Source: Terrabacter sp. MAHUQ-38
Lineage (GTDB): Bacteria > Actinomycetota > Actinomycetes > Actinomycetales > Dermatophilaceae
Assembly: GCF_014518425.1 (NCBI RefSeq)
Contig: NZ_JACVCU010000001.1
Coordinates: 868,001 to 932,000 of the forward strand
DNA length: 64,000 nt
Reading direction: 5' to 3'
The notes beneath the pieces were generated by a model, which saw only the letters and a program-made list of their open reading frames with translations, was not told the DNA's origin and did no database searches. Each line of letters begins with the position of its first letter. Position 1 is the stretch's first letter. Position numbers and translations under genes: made by a program. Shown here piece by piece: positions 10,640 through 19,172 of the stretch.

Positions 10640-12157
10640 TCAGCTCACGGCGTCGAGCGCGTCGACGACGCCCTCACCGAAGTAGCTGTTGTCCTCGACC
10701 GGGCCGACGCACACCGGACCGCCGGTCGCCGCGTTGCACGCCTTGTCGTCGGCCTGCGACCGCAGCTTCTCGACCATCTGCGCGGGGGTCCACGTCGGGT
10801 GGACCGACTTCATGAGCGCGAGCACCCCGGCGACGTGCGGCGACGCCATCGACGTGCCGCTCTTGAGGCCGTAGCCGTTGTTCGCGACGATCGTCGACAG
10901 GATCGACGAACCCGGGGCGGCGACGTCGATCGCGCCGAGACCGCGGTTGCTGAACGACGAGAGACGGCTCTGGAGCGTGCCCGCCGGGAAACGCTGCATC
11001 GACGACACCGTCACGACGCCGTCGAGCTCGGTCGGGATGTCGTGGCAGCCGCTGTTGAGGGTGCGGGTCACGGCGACGCCGTCGTCGGGGCTGCCGGTGT
11101 CCTGGAACGACGACTTGTCGGACAGGTCGTGGGCCGAGTTGCCGGCCGCAGCGGCATGCACGACACCCTGCGCCGTAGACCAGTTCACGGCGCGACGCAC
11201 GGCCTCCTTGGCGGCGTACTGGTCGGGCTGGTCCTCGCAGTAGAACTCGAACGGGTCGACGTAGTAGCTGTTGTTCGTCACGTCCATGTGCTTGAGCCCG
11301 GCCTCGACGAAGCCGCACACGGCGTACTCCGGGTAGATGAAGCCGGCGTCGTTGACGACCTTGACCGAGGCGAGCCGGACGCCCGGGGCGACACCGACGA
11401 TGCCGACGCCGTTGCGCGCGGCGGCGATGGTGCCCGCGACGTGCGTGCCGTGGTCGCTCGTCGTCGGCTCCCAGCCCGTCGTCCTGGGGCGCCCGGCGTC
11501 GGTGCAGTTGACGGAGTTCGCGACGTCGAGGTTGGCCACGAGGTCGGGGTGGTCGCGGTCGATGCCGCTGTCGAGCACGCCGACGAGGACGTTGCGCGAG
11601 CCGTCGGTGATCGCGTGGGCCCGGTCGGCCTTGATCATCTGCAGGTCCCACTGCTCGGCCTCGCGCGGGTCGGCCGTGTCGGCCGGTGTCGTCTCGGCCT
11701 CGATGTCGCCGTTCGTCGCCTTCTTCGCGCCCTTCTTGTAGTCGGACGCGCCGTTCCAGGTGGCCCCGAGCCCGGCCGGCGTGCCCTCCGACACCCCGAC
11801 GGAACGCGTCGCGCCGACGGACTCGACGAACGTCCCACCGGCCGCCACGACGTCTGCGCGGAACGAGCCGTTGGTCGAGTGCGCGACGACGACGCCGATC
11901 GACGGCCAGGACTGCACCACGACGCCGCCGGCCCTGCGAACAGCGTTCTCGACGACGACGGTGTGGCCCGCGCCGGCCGAGTCGGCGTTGACGACGTAGC
12001 TCATGAGCAGGCCGTCGGGAGTGTTGATGGTGACCGGCGTCGATGCGGGCTCGGCGTCGGGCGAGGCGACGGCGATGCCACCGACGGCGGCCGTCGAGGC
12101 GAGGGCGAGTGACGCGACGGCGACGAGGCCGCGTCTGGTCAGGCTGGGGTGTCGCAT
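10640..12157 (-). CDS. Secreted S8 (subtilisin-like) serine protease
   Basis: This 505-residue protein has a signal peptide (MRHPSLTRRG then a hydrophobic stretch ending about residue 31) and a prodomain-like segment to about residue 165. The catalytic triad is visible: D196 in VLDSGIDRDHPDL, H236 in DHGTHVAG and S436 in SGTSMASPHVAG, with oxyanion N340 in AAAGN. Cysteines near 218, 281, 307 and 371 may form disulfides in the exported enzyme. The ATG at 12157 is supported by GGGAG nine bases upstream. It is likely to degrade extracellular proteins; no sorting or anchor signal was seen at the C-terminus. Confidence 0.9.
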   Translation of the reverse strand: MRHPSLTRRGLVAVASLALASTAAVGGIAVASPDAEPASTPVTINTPDGLLMSYVVNADSAGAGHTVVVENAVRRAGGVVVQSWPSIGVVVAHSTNGSFRADVVAAGGTFVESVGATRSVGVSEGTPAGLGATWNGASDYKKGAKKATNGDIEAETTPADTADPREAEQWDLQMIKADRAHAITDGSRNVLVGVLDSGIDRDHPDLVANLDVANSVNCTDAGRPRTTGWEPTTSDHGTHVAGTIAAARNGVGIVGVAPGVRLASVKVVNDAGFIYPEYAVCGFVEAGLKHMDVTNNSYYVDPFEFYCEDQPDQYAAKEAVRRAVNWSTAQGVVHAAAAGNSAHDLSDKSSFQDTGSPDDGVAVTRTLNSGCHDIPTELDGVVTVSSMQRFPAGTLQSRLSSFSNRGLGAIDVAAPGSSILSTIVANNGYGLKSGTSMASPHVAGVLALMKSVHPTWTPAQMVEKLRSQADDKACNAATGGPVCVGPVEDNSYFGEGVVDALDAVS

Positions 12158-12191
12158 GCGGTGTGCTCCCGTTGGGTGAGGGAATGGGGTC

Positions 12192-12211
12192 GGTGCCCGG
12201 TGTCGGGCACC
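12192..12211. terminator. Hairpin upstream of the S8 protease gene
   Basis: Perfect 8-bp arms (GGTGCCCG/CGGGCACC) with a GTGT loop. It could end the membrane-protein transcript that comes from upstream on the minus strand, or be part of the protease 5' leader. Confidence 0.5.
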
Positions 12212-12287
12212 TCCCACATCCTGCGACCCAACGGCTCGGTGCGCGCGCCGAGACGTGACGGCGCCTCCGGCCTGCGCTGCGACGGCG

Positions 12288-12896
12288 TCAGGCGGGCTCG
12301 GCCACGCGGGTCAGCGGGCCCAGGGCGATGAGCAGGAGGAGCGCCCCGAGCGGTCCGAGACCCCAAGGGAGGGCGATCACGACAGCCGCGACACTCGCGA
12401 GCGCGAGCGAGCCGACCGGCATACGTCCCTCGACGGCGAGGGCACCGAGCACGAGGGCCAGTGCCAGGCCGGTGAGCACCCCGCCACCGACCGACAGGGC
12501 CGTGGGGATCGTGTCGCCGAGAAGCCCGGTCACGCGGCCGAGCCAGACAGCGCCCGTGGCGCCCGCGCCGAACGCCGCGAGCAGCGCCGTGGGCACGGCG
12601 ACGGGCAGGTGCTCGGCGCGCGAACCGAGGCTCGTGGTGAGCCACGCGAAGGCCGCCACCGAGGCCACCAGCAGGGCGCCGGCCGCAAGGGCCAGCGGGC
12701 CGGGGGCGGCGCTGACGGAGTCGTCGAACCCCCCGCGGCCGAGGCCGTCGACCCAGTCGAGGATGCCGTGGCCGAAGAGGAGGAGGGGTGCGACGAGGGC
12801 GAGGACCGGGAGGTGGTCGGCGGTGCCCCGCACCGTCGTTGGGCGCGGCTGCGCGACGGTCGTCGCGTGGGCCTGGGGGAGCGTGCTCGTCGTCAT
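12288..12896 (-). CDS. Multi-pass membrane protein of unknown function
   Basis: This 202-residue protein has a short Thr/Ala-rich N-terminus followed by about six hydrophobic segments separated by short loops (ADHLPVLALVAPLLLFGHG at the start, LGPLGALLLLIALGP at the end). No known motif was recognised. The ATG at 12896 is the first start that fits a membrane protein; the frame stays open upstream only through arginine-rich antisense sequence. It is divergent from the PGWP-type gene pair. Confidence 0.6.
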   Translation of the reverse strand: MTTSTLPQAHATTVAQPRPTTVRGTADHLPVLALVAPLLLFGHGILDWVDGLGRGGFDDSVSAAPGPLALAAGALLVASVAAFAWLTTSLGSRAEHLPVAVPTALLAAFGAGATGAVWLGRVTGLLGDTIPTALSVGGGVLTGLALALVLGALAVEGRMPVGSLALASVAAVVIALPWGLGPLGALLLLIALGPLTRVAEPA

Positions 12897-13094
12897 GCTC
12901 CAAGCGTGCTGCCGACCGCCGACGGTGCCCATCGGGGTCGACCCCGAGCCGCCCCCGAACGACCCCTGAGAGGGACCGGCACGCCCGGTCTGGCCTTTTT
13001 GTCCATTTCGGAGACTTTGCCCGGCTTTGGTCGTAGCGTGCGAGCTGTGGAGTCTAGGGTCGGCTCCCGCAGGGTCCAGGTCAAAGGGGAAGAC

Positions 13095-13526
13095 ATGTCC
13101 GTGCGCTTCAATGCTCCTCCGGGATGGCCGGTTCCGTCGACGTCGTGGGCTCCGGACGACGACTGGATGCCCGACCCGAGCTGGCCGACCCCGCCGCGCG
13201 GCTGGACGTTCTGGACCGTCTCCGACCGTGACGACCATCGGGCCGACCTCGCAATGCTCGAGGCCGCCGGCATCGACGCACACCTCATCGCGACCCCTCG
13301 CTTCGGTACGCCGCCGCGCACGACCGGCGCGACGTACGGCACCGACCGGGGCACCTGGCTCGCGGGCCTGCGCGCCCGTGCCTCGTCCGACTTCCTCGAG
13401 GCGGCGACCGCCTCGTCCAGCAGGGCCTCGTCCCCGAGCCGTGCATCGTCCCCGAGCCGCGCCGCGGCCGACACGTCGTGGGAGCTCGACGGCCTGGTGA
13501 GCTCTGCGGGCCGCCTGGACCTCTGA
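13095..13526 (+). CDS. Short PGWP-motif protein, N-terminal part of a split two-gene locus
   Basis: This 143-residue protein starts RFNAPPGWPVP and continues with repeated W-x-P-D-x-x-W-P units and GWTFW, an N-terminal signature common in actinobacterial proteins of unknown function. The rest is Ser/Ala/Arg-rich. The paralogue at 19173 has the same N-terminus but continues in one reading frame into the domain that here is encoded by the next gene, one base after this stop and in another frame. Either the genes are naturally split or a frameshift has divided one ancestral gene. Function unknown. Confidence 0.65.
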   Translation: MSVRFNAPPGWPVPSTSWAPDDDWMPDPSWPTPPRGWTFWTVSDRDDHRADLAMLEAAGIDAHLIATPRFGTPPRTTGATYGTDRGTWLAGLRARASSDFLEAATASSSRASSPSRASSPSRAAADTSWELDGLVSSAGRLDL

Positions 13527-13527
13527 C

Positions 13528-14649
13528 GTGGACCTCCTGCTCAGGGTCGCACCCGAGGTGCGGCTCCACTCCTCCGCGTCCGGGCTCCGGGCGACGCTAG
13601 CTCCGCGGGCCGCCGACGGCGTCCGCTCCGTACGCATGGGCACCGGCATCGGCGCCCGCGAGGCGTCAGCGTCCCACGCCGGACCCGGGTCGTCGGCCGC
13701 GGCGCCGCCGACGGTCGGCGAGCTCGAGGAGCGAGCCCGGGCCGCCCAGCAGTCCGGTGACCTCTACGCCCTGCGCGCGATCGAGGAGGCCCTCGGGTCG
13801 TTGCACCTCGAGACCCACCCGCCGAGGCGCCGCCCCGAGCCTCCGGAGTCGCCGGTCATCTCCGGCAGGGAACGCACCGACCTGCAGCGCAAGGCGTTCC
13901 GTGCGGCGCTGCCCCAGATCTCGCTGTTCAAACGAGCGGCTCGCGCCAAGGCCAAGGCGATCGCCGAGACCGAGGCCGACGGCTTCGGCCGCACGGTCGA
14001 CGTCGCGCACGCCGTCATCGCCCAGCACCGGGCCGCCGTCCTCGACGACGAGTGGAACGACCTCGCCGGTCACGACCGCTGCGCCGTCATCGCCGAGCTC
14101 GACGCCGATTTCGCGTCGGCGGGGTGCGGCGCCACCTGCGTCGACGCCGGTTGGGAGCCCGACACGTCGCGCGGCTACGTCACCGTCGTCGCCCGCTACC
14201 CCGGCGTCGACATCGTGGGCGAGCGCGGCCCGGGGGTGTCGTCGAGCGGCCGCCGGATGCTGCGCAGGCGCACCCAGTCGGAGCGCAACGTCATCTATCT
14301 CGGCGGGCTCGCGTCGTTCGCGCTCGCCATCGCCCGCCAGGCGATCGCCGTCGCGGTCGCTTCCGACGACGTGCAGCTCATCGTCGTCCGGACGGCCGCG
14401 GATGGCTTCGGGCTCGAGCCGATCTACGTCGGCAGCCTGAGCCGCGAGGCGGTGACCCTCCGGCCGGCGCTCGCCGACCCGGTCCCGTTGCTCCTCGGCT
14501 CAGCAGCCCGGCAGATGCAGTTCGACGGACCGTCGCACGACCTCGTGGCGGTGGCTCCCGACGAGGACGTCATGGACATCGTGCGCCTCTGCGTCGAGGC
14601 GCTCGCCGACGATGAGGTCGACGAGCTGCTCGAGGCCGGCGGGTCCTGA
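13528..14649 (+). CDS. Protein of unknown function, C-terminal part of the split PGWP locus
   Basis: This 373-residue protein begins at GTG one base after the preceding stop. Its second half aligns by eye with the paralogue at 19173: TCVDAGWEPDTSRGYVTVVARYPGVDIV against TCLDAGVDPVSHRAYVTVLLRFPTIDIV, and LEPIYVGSLSREAVTLR against VEPIYVGVLDREDVSLR. A charged helical part (about residues 60-170) precedes it. No catalytic motif or membrane segment was seen. It was probably produced together with, or originally fused to, the N-terminal partner. Confidence 0.65.
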   Translation: MDLLLRVAPEVRLHSSASGLRATLAPRAADGVRSVRMGTGIGAREASASHAGPGSSAAAPPTVGELEERARAAQQSGDLYALRAIEEALGSLHLETHPPRRRPEPPESPVISGRERTDLQRKAFRAALPQISLFKRAARAKAKAIAETEADGFGRTVDVAHAVIAQHRAAVLDDEWNDLAGHDRCAVIAELDADFASAGCGATCVDAGWEPDTSRGYVTVVARYPGVDIVGERGPGVSSSGRRMLRRRTQSERNVIYLGGLASFALAIARQAIAVAVASDDVQLIVVRTAADGFGLEPIYVGSLSREAVTLRPALADPVPLLLGSAARQMQFDGPSHDLVAVAPDEDVMDIVRLCVEALADDEVDELLEAGGS

Positions 14650-14665
14650 GCCTCCCGTCGGGATG

Positions 14666-15457
14666 TCAGCTCGGGAGGTTGCAGGCTGCGCTCTGGCCCT
14701 GGGCCGCGACCGCCGTGTAGGCCGGCAGCGTCGCGAGGCCCTTCTTCCACAGCACGCGCCACGCCGCCTCGGCCGCCGCGGGGGTCATGCCGCCGGCCTT
14801 GAAGTGGGACTGGTCCTTCAGGTGCCGCTCCCACGGCGCGATGGCGGTGCGGGCGCTGGCGAGCACCGTGTCGACCGTCTTCATGGAGGTCGCGCATGCG
14901 CGAACGGCGTCGGCCTGGAGGCCGTCCGCGGAGGCGTCCACGGTGCACCCGTCCTTCGAGGCGGTGAACGCCTTGTCGGCGGCACGGAAGGCGGCGACGT
15001 TCTCGATCGCCTTCACGGTCGTCTCAGCCCACAGCACCTTCGCCTTGGCCACGGTGATCCTGCCCGCTCGGAGGTCGTTCATGACGGCGAGGTGACGGCC
15101 CCACTGACCGAGCGAGAGGTACGCGTCGGCGCGGGCTGCTGACTGCAGGCCCCACTTGGTGCGGCACGAGGCCACGGCATCGGCGAGGGGGTCCGTGGGG
15201 GTGGTCGTGGCCATCGTCTCGGAGGGCTCGGACGTCGTGGAGGGCTGTGTCCCAGGCGTCGTCCTGAGGGGCGCAGCCGCGCCCGGGATCTCCGACGGCG
15301 AACCCGAGGGTGCGGGCGACGTGAACAGGCCCTTGCCGATCCACACCGCAGCGCCGAGCACGATGACGGCCACCAGGCCGATCACCACCGGCACGTAACC
15401 CCGCCGGGCTTGCTCTGCCTCTCTCATGGCACGCCGCGTCTGCGGTTGCTGACCCAT
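14666..15457 (-). CDS. Membrane-anchored protein of unknown function
   Basis: This 263-residue protein has a short basic cytoplasmic start, one transmembrane segment (YVPVVIGLVAVIVLGAAVWIG, about residues 20-40), a Thr/Pro/Ser linker and an extracytoplasmic helical domain with conserved-looking cysteines (near 97, 182, 198 and 260). The ATG at 15457 is supported by GGGGAAGAG. It is convergent with the PGWP locus. No family was recognised. Confidence 0.6.
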   Translation of the reverse strand: MGQQPQTRRAMREAEQARRGYVPVVIGLVAVIVLGAAVWIGKGLFTSPAPSGSPSEIPGAAAPLRTTPGTQPSTTSEPSETMATTTPTDPLADAVASCRTKWGLQSAARADAYLSLGQWGRHLAVMNDLRAGRITVAKAKVLWAETTVKAIENVAAFRAADKAFTASKDGCTVDASADGLQADAVRACATSMKTVDTVLASARTAIAPWERHLKDQSHFKAGGMTPAAAEAAWRVLWKKGLATLPAYTAVAAQGQSAACNLPS

Positions 15458-15740
15458 CTCTCTTCCCCACTGTCTACGTGGTCGCGCGGTGGCTGGCTTC
15501 CACGGCGCGGCGACCCGATGAAAACGATAACCCGCGACCCGCACGTCTGAGCCAGCGAAAACCATTGGTATTCGGGCGAATCCGACATATCGCGGCGTGG
15601 AAACCCCGTTTGGTGTGTGAACGCCCGAAGAATGGCCACGGGTAGGTCCACGGTTCGGACGGGGCTACTATCCGAACGAATCCTGTTCTGGCATGGTTGA
15701 TTCGGCTCATCTCTCGGAGAGTGGGGGCGGAGTGGTTGCG

Positions 15741-16814
15741 ATGACCGTGCTGCCTCCCGATCGGGGACCTCATGCGGCCGAACATCCTGTCCAACCTTCA
15801 AAACGCAGGTACGACAAGGCATTTCGGGCAAACGCCGTAGAACGGGCCAAAGCCCCCGGCGTGCGACTGTCCGACGTGGCCGACGAGCTCGGGGTCGCCT
15901 CCAGCACCCTCCGACGGTGGCTCGCGGCCCATGACGCGAGCCCCGAGCCCCCGCCCGCGGCACCTGGCAACGAGCCATCCCACGAGCCAGCCCACGAGCC
16001 AGCCCACGAGCCAGCCCACGAGCCAGCCCACGAGCCAGCTGACGAGGCGGCCACCGCGCGGACGCCGCCCAGCCACACGGCATACGCCGGAGCCGAGGGG
16101 ACACGGGGTGAGCCGCACGACCCGTCGCACATCATCGCGATGCTCGACTCGATCCTCGAGATGTTCCCCTCGCCCGGGGCGCTGCCGCTCGAGGGGGAGC
16201 TGGCGTCACCCGGGCCGGGTGCGCGGCGCGATGCCGAGCCGCCCGAGGAACGCATCCCGCTCCACGTCGGCGACGACATCTTCCCGTCGCTGCCGCGGCT
16301 CCTACCCGCCTACCGCTTCCCGCTGATTCTCGTGACATTGCTCGTGGCCGTCGCCGGCTCCGCCTTCGTGCCGCCTGACTACCCACTGCGCCCGGCCGTG
16401 GTGGCGCTGCACGTCCTGTCGCTCGTCGTGTCCTTCGGCGCGGTCCTGGTCATCGACTGGCACGGGCTGCTGTGGCTCGATGGGCGCCGTGGCCTCACCG
16501 AGTCGACCCGTCTCGCCGCCGCTACCGGTCCGCTCATCTGGTTCGGCCTCGGCGGCCTCATCGCCACGGGCGCCCTGCTGCATCCGAACCTGTCGTCCGC
16601 GGTGACCGTCACCAAGCTCGTCCTCGTGCTCACCGTCGCGTGGAACGGAGCAGCGATGAGCGAGTTCCGGCGCCGGCTCGCTCAGCTTCCGCCCTACGTC
16701 AAGCCCAGTGACCTGCCACGGCGTGACTGGCGGCTCCTGCTCGGCGCGACCGTCAGCTCCCAGATCGGGTGGTGGGGGGCGATCCTCATCGGCTTCGTGA
16801 GCACGTCGACATGA
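15741..16814 (+). CDS. Transposase-type HTH fused to a membrane domain
   Basis: The N-terminus (about residues 20-65: RRYDKAFRANAVERA ... LSDVADELGVASSTLRRWLA) matches the HTH_Tnp_1 helix-turn-helix of IS3-family OrfA proteins. A linker of EPAH repeats follows, and then about four membrane segments in the last 170 residues (RFPLILVTLLVAVAGSAFV onward). No transposase catalytic domain or terminal inverted repeat is present, so this looks like a domesticated fusion rather than an insertion sequence. The ATG at 15741 has GGCGGAG upstream; an ATG at 15693 is possible. Its stop overlaps the CopD/CtaG start (ATGA), so both proteins probably act at the membrane together. Confidence 0.7.
   Translation: MTVLPPDRGPHAAEHPVQPSKRRYDKAFRANAVERAKAPGVRLSDVADELGVASSTLRRWLAAHDASPEPPPAAPGNEPSHEPAHEPAHEPAHEPAHEPADEAATARTPPSHTAYAGAEGTRGEPHDPSHIIAMLDSILEMFPSPGALPLEGELASPGPGARRDAEPPEERIPLHVGDDIFPSLPRLLPAYRFPLILVTLLVAVAGSAFVPPDYPLRPAVVALHVLSLVVSFGAVLVIDWHGLLWLDGRRGLTESTRLAAATGPLIWFGLGGLIATGALLHPNLSSAVTVTKLVLVLTVAWNGAAMSEFRRRLAQLPPYVKPSDLPRRDWRLLLGATVSSQIGWWGAILIGFVSTST
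15971..16041 (+). repeat. Tandem 12-bp repeat encoding EPAH units
   Basis: About five copies of GAGCCAGCCCAC lie inside the HTH-membrane fusion gene. They encode the linker between the DNA-binding and membrane parts. Confidence 0.9.
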
Positions 16815-18904
16815 CGGGCCCCACGCGCCCCGATCATGACCAGGCGGTCGACGAGCTGCGGCCCAGGGCAGAGCAGCCGCGACCGGACGGCGTGCGTCCC
16901 GGGCTCGCTCCGGTGGTCGCGGTGGGCGCGGGGATCGCCGCGACCGTGGTCGCCGCCTGGTCGACCGGGGCGATGGAGCCGCTCGTGTTCGTCGAGGACG
17001 CCGGGCCGCTCGTGCGCTGGTCCGTGCCGGTCGTCCGGGTCGTGCACGACGTCGCCGCCGCGGTGACCCTCGCTGCGCTCGTCTTCGCCGCCTCCCTGGT
17101 CCCGGCGCCCGCACGCTCTGGCCCGCAGTTCAGCGCCATGGCCCCGACCCCCGCCGTCCGCCTGGCGACGGGCGCCGCGTTCGTGTGGGCCGTCACGGCC
17201 CTGGTCGGGGTCGTGCTCACGTTCGCCGACGCAGCCGGGCTGCCGCTCACCGACCCTGCCCTCCCGCCGCAGCTCGGCGAGCTCGCGTGGGAGATCGACG
17301 CGACGCGGATCGGGCTCATCAGCGCGGCATGCGCGTTCGTCGTCGCCAGCGGCGCCGCGGTCGCCCGAGGACGGGTGTCGGCGGCGTGGCTCGCGGCCCT
17401 CGCGGGCTTCGGGATCCTCGTGCTCGGCCTCGCGAGCCACACCGGGGCATCAGACGACCACGAGACGTCGGTCAACGCCATGGGCCTGCACCTCGTGGGA
17501 GCCACGGTCTGGGTCGGCGGGCTCGTCGTGCTCGTCCTGCTCCACCGGGTGGTCACCGACGTGCCGCGCGTGGCCCGGCGCTACTCCTCCCTGGCGCTGT
17601 TCGGCTTCCTCACGGTCGCCGCGTCCGGAGTCCTCGCCGCGACGACCCGGCTCGGTTCGTGGGGCGACCTGGCGACGCCGTACGGCCGGCTCCTCGTCGT
17701 CAAGGCGCTCGTGCTCGCCGCCCTCGGCGTGGCGGGCTGGCGGCACCGGCGCTCCACGCTCGTCGCTCTGGAGGCCGGCGTCCGTCCCAGGGCCTTCGTC
17801 CGCCTCGCACTCGGCGAGGTGGTGCTGATGGGGGCGGCGTTCGGCGTCGGGGCGGCCCTGTCGCGCAGCGCTCCTCCCGTCCCGGAGGACGTCCCGGACC
17901 CGACGCCCGCGCTCGCCGTGACGGGCTTCCCGGCGCCGCCCGACCCGGCGACGACGGCGTGGTGGACCGCGTGGCGGGCCGACTGGCTCTGGCTCGCGGT
18001 CGCCGTGGTCGCCATCGGGGCGTATGCCGTCGGCGTCGTCGCTGCCCGCGTCGCCTCCGCGCGTGCCCTGGTCGAGTCGCACCTGGTGGGACGACACGAG
18101 GCGCCTCGGGCGGGTACGCAGCGGCGGGCGTCGACCACCGTCGCCGCGTGGCCGTGGTGGCGCACCGCGTGCTGGGTCCTCGGGTGCCTGGCGCTCGCCT
18201 GGACGACCAGCGGCCCGGTCGGCATCTACGGCCGGGTCGCGTTCTCGTGGCACGCCGCGCTGATCGTCGCCCTCGCCTTCGTCGTCGCGCCGCTGCTCGT
18301 CGCCGGGTCACCGCTCATGCTGGCGGAGCGCGCCCTCGTGCCCCGGACCGACGGCACGCTCGGGCCGCGCGAGCTGGTCGTCGGGGTGGGACGGTCGGGC
18401 GTGGTCCGCGGCCTCACGCGACCCGTCGTCGCCACCGCCCTGCTGCTCGTCGGCGCCTTCGGGCTGCACGCCACGGGACTGCTCGACCTCGCGTTGACGA
18501 CGCATCCCGGACACCTCGTCATGGTCTGCGCCTCGCTGGTCCTCGGCTCGCTCCTCGCCGCGGCGGTGCTGAAGCCGACCGACGGCTCGGCCGGCGCCGC
18601 TGGTCCGGACGACGGCGCCGGCCCGGACGCCGGCCCCGGCCCGCGAGTGCCGCGGGGCGTGCTCGTCTGCCTCGGCGTCGTCGTGGTGGCGGCGTTCGCG
18701 ACGGCGGCCTGGTTGGCCCTCACGACCTCCGTGCTCGCCGCTGACGTCTATGGCGGGCTCCGGTTGCCGTGGCTGCGTGACCTTGCCGCGGAGCAGGTCC
18801 GTGGCGGCGCCGTCGTGCTCTTCGTCGTCGTGCCGGTCTGCGTCGTCCTCGCGGTCGTCGTCATCGTGCGGGGCCTGCGCGGGCGGGACCCCGCCAGGCC
18901 CTGA
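16811..18904 (+). CDS. CopD domain/CtaG-type cytochrome c oxidase assembly fusion protein
   Basis: This 697-residue polytopic protein joins two membrane modules that are commonly fused in actinobacteria. The first half (about residues 30-370) has the CopD/YcnJ pattern with FGFLTVAASGVLAATTRL and GRLLVVKALVLAALGVAGW. The second half (about 380-690) has the CtaG (caa3 assembly) pattern with AFSWHAALIVALAFVVAPLLVAGSP and HATGLLDLALTTHPGHLVMV. Conserved histidines suggest copper handling for the respiratory oxidase. The ATG overlaps the previous stop (ATGA). Function by homology: copper uptake or delivery to cytochrome oxidase. Confidence 0.85.
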   Translation: MTGPTRPDHDQAVDELRPRAEQPRPDGVRPGLAPVVAVGAGIAATVVAAWSTGAMEPLVFVEDAGPLVRWSVPVVRVVHDVAAAVTLAALVFAASLVPAPARSGPQFSAMAPTPAVRLATGAAFVWAVTALVGVVLTFADAAGLPLTDPALPPQLGELAWEIDATRIGLISAACAFVVASGAAVARGRVSAAWLAALAGFGILVLGLASHTGASDDHETSVNAMGLHLVGATVWVGGLVVLVLLHRVVTDVPRVARRYSSLALFGFLTVAASGVLAATTRLGSWGDLATPYGRLLVVKALVLAALGVAGWRHRRSTLVALEAGVRPRAFVRLALGEVVLMGAAFGVGAALSRSAPPVPEDVPDPTPALAVTGFPAPPDPATTAWWTAWRADWLWLAVAVVAIGAYAVGVVAARVASARALVESHLVGRHEAPRAGTQRRASTTVAAWPWWRTACWVLGCLALAWTTSGPVGIYGRVAFSWHAALIVALAFVVAPLLVAGSPLMLAERALVPRTDGTLGPRELVVGVGRSGVVRGLTRPVVATALLLVGAFGLHATGLLDLALTTHPGHLVMVCASLVLGSLLAAAVLKPTDGSAGAAGPDDGAGPDAGPGPRVPRGVLVCLGVVVVAAFATAAWLALTTSVLAADVYGGLRLPWLRDLAAEQVRGGAVVLFVVVPVCVVLAVVVIVRGLRGRDPARP

Positions 18905-19172
18905 TGCGGGGATCGGTCGCGGTTCGGACCGAGCGCGGTGCCACACCGACCTGGGACTGACGCGCGCTGCGGGCCCGGAACCCCGCGGCCTCGGGCTGGA
19001 GGCGGCCGGGCGGCATACGTCCTGGGCATGAGCCATCCACGGCGGCCACTGCGGCGCTACTCTGCGAAGACGGCACGTGGACACTTCTCGACCATCCCTC
19101 CACCACGGGCCGTGACTGCACGACGATGCCCGGCGGGGAGGGCCACGAGGGGTGGCCGAGGGGGCATCTGCC

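Noticed and set aside
15971-16041. Regular 12-bp repeats resembling a short CRISPR-like array
   Set aside because: There are no spacers, the unit is in frame and encodes EPAH repeats, and no cas genes are near.
15741-16814. Insertion sequence (because of the transposase-type HTH)
   Set aside because: There is no catalytic domain, no terminal inverted repeats and no target duplication, and the rest of the protein is a membrane domain.
18905-19172. Possible small gene between the CopD/CtaG and long PGWP genes
   Set aside because: Open frames here are Arg/Pro-rich, lack ribosome-binding sites and continue as shadows of the flanking genes. Nothing specific was seen in this 268-bp interval apart from one CGGCATAC motif.
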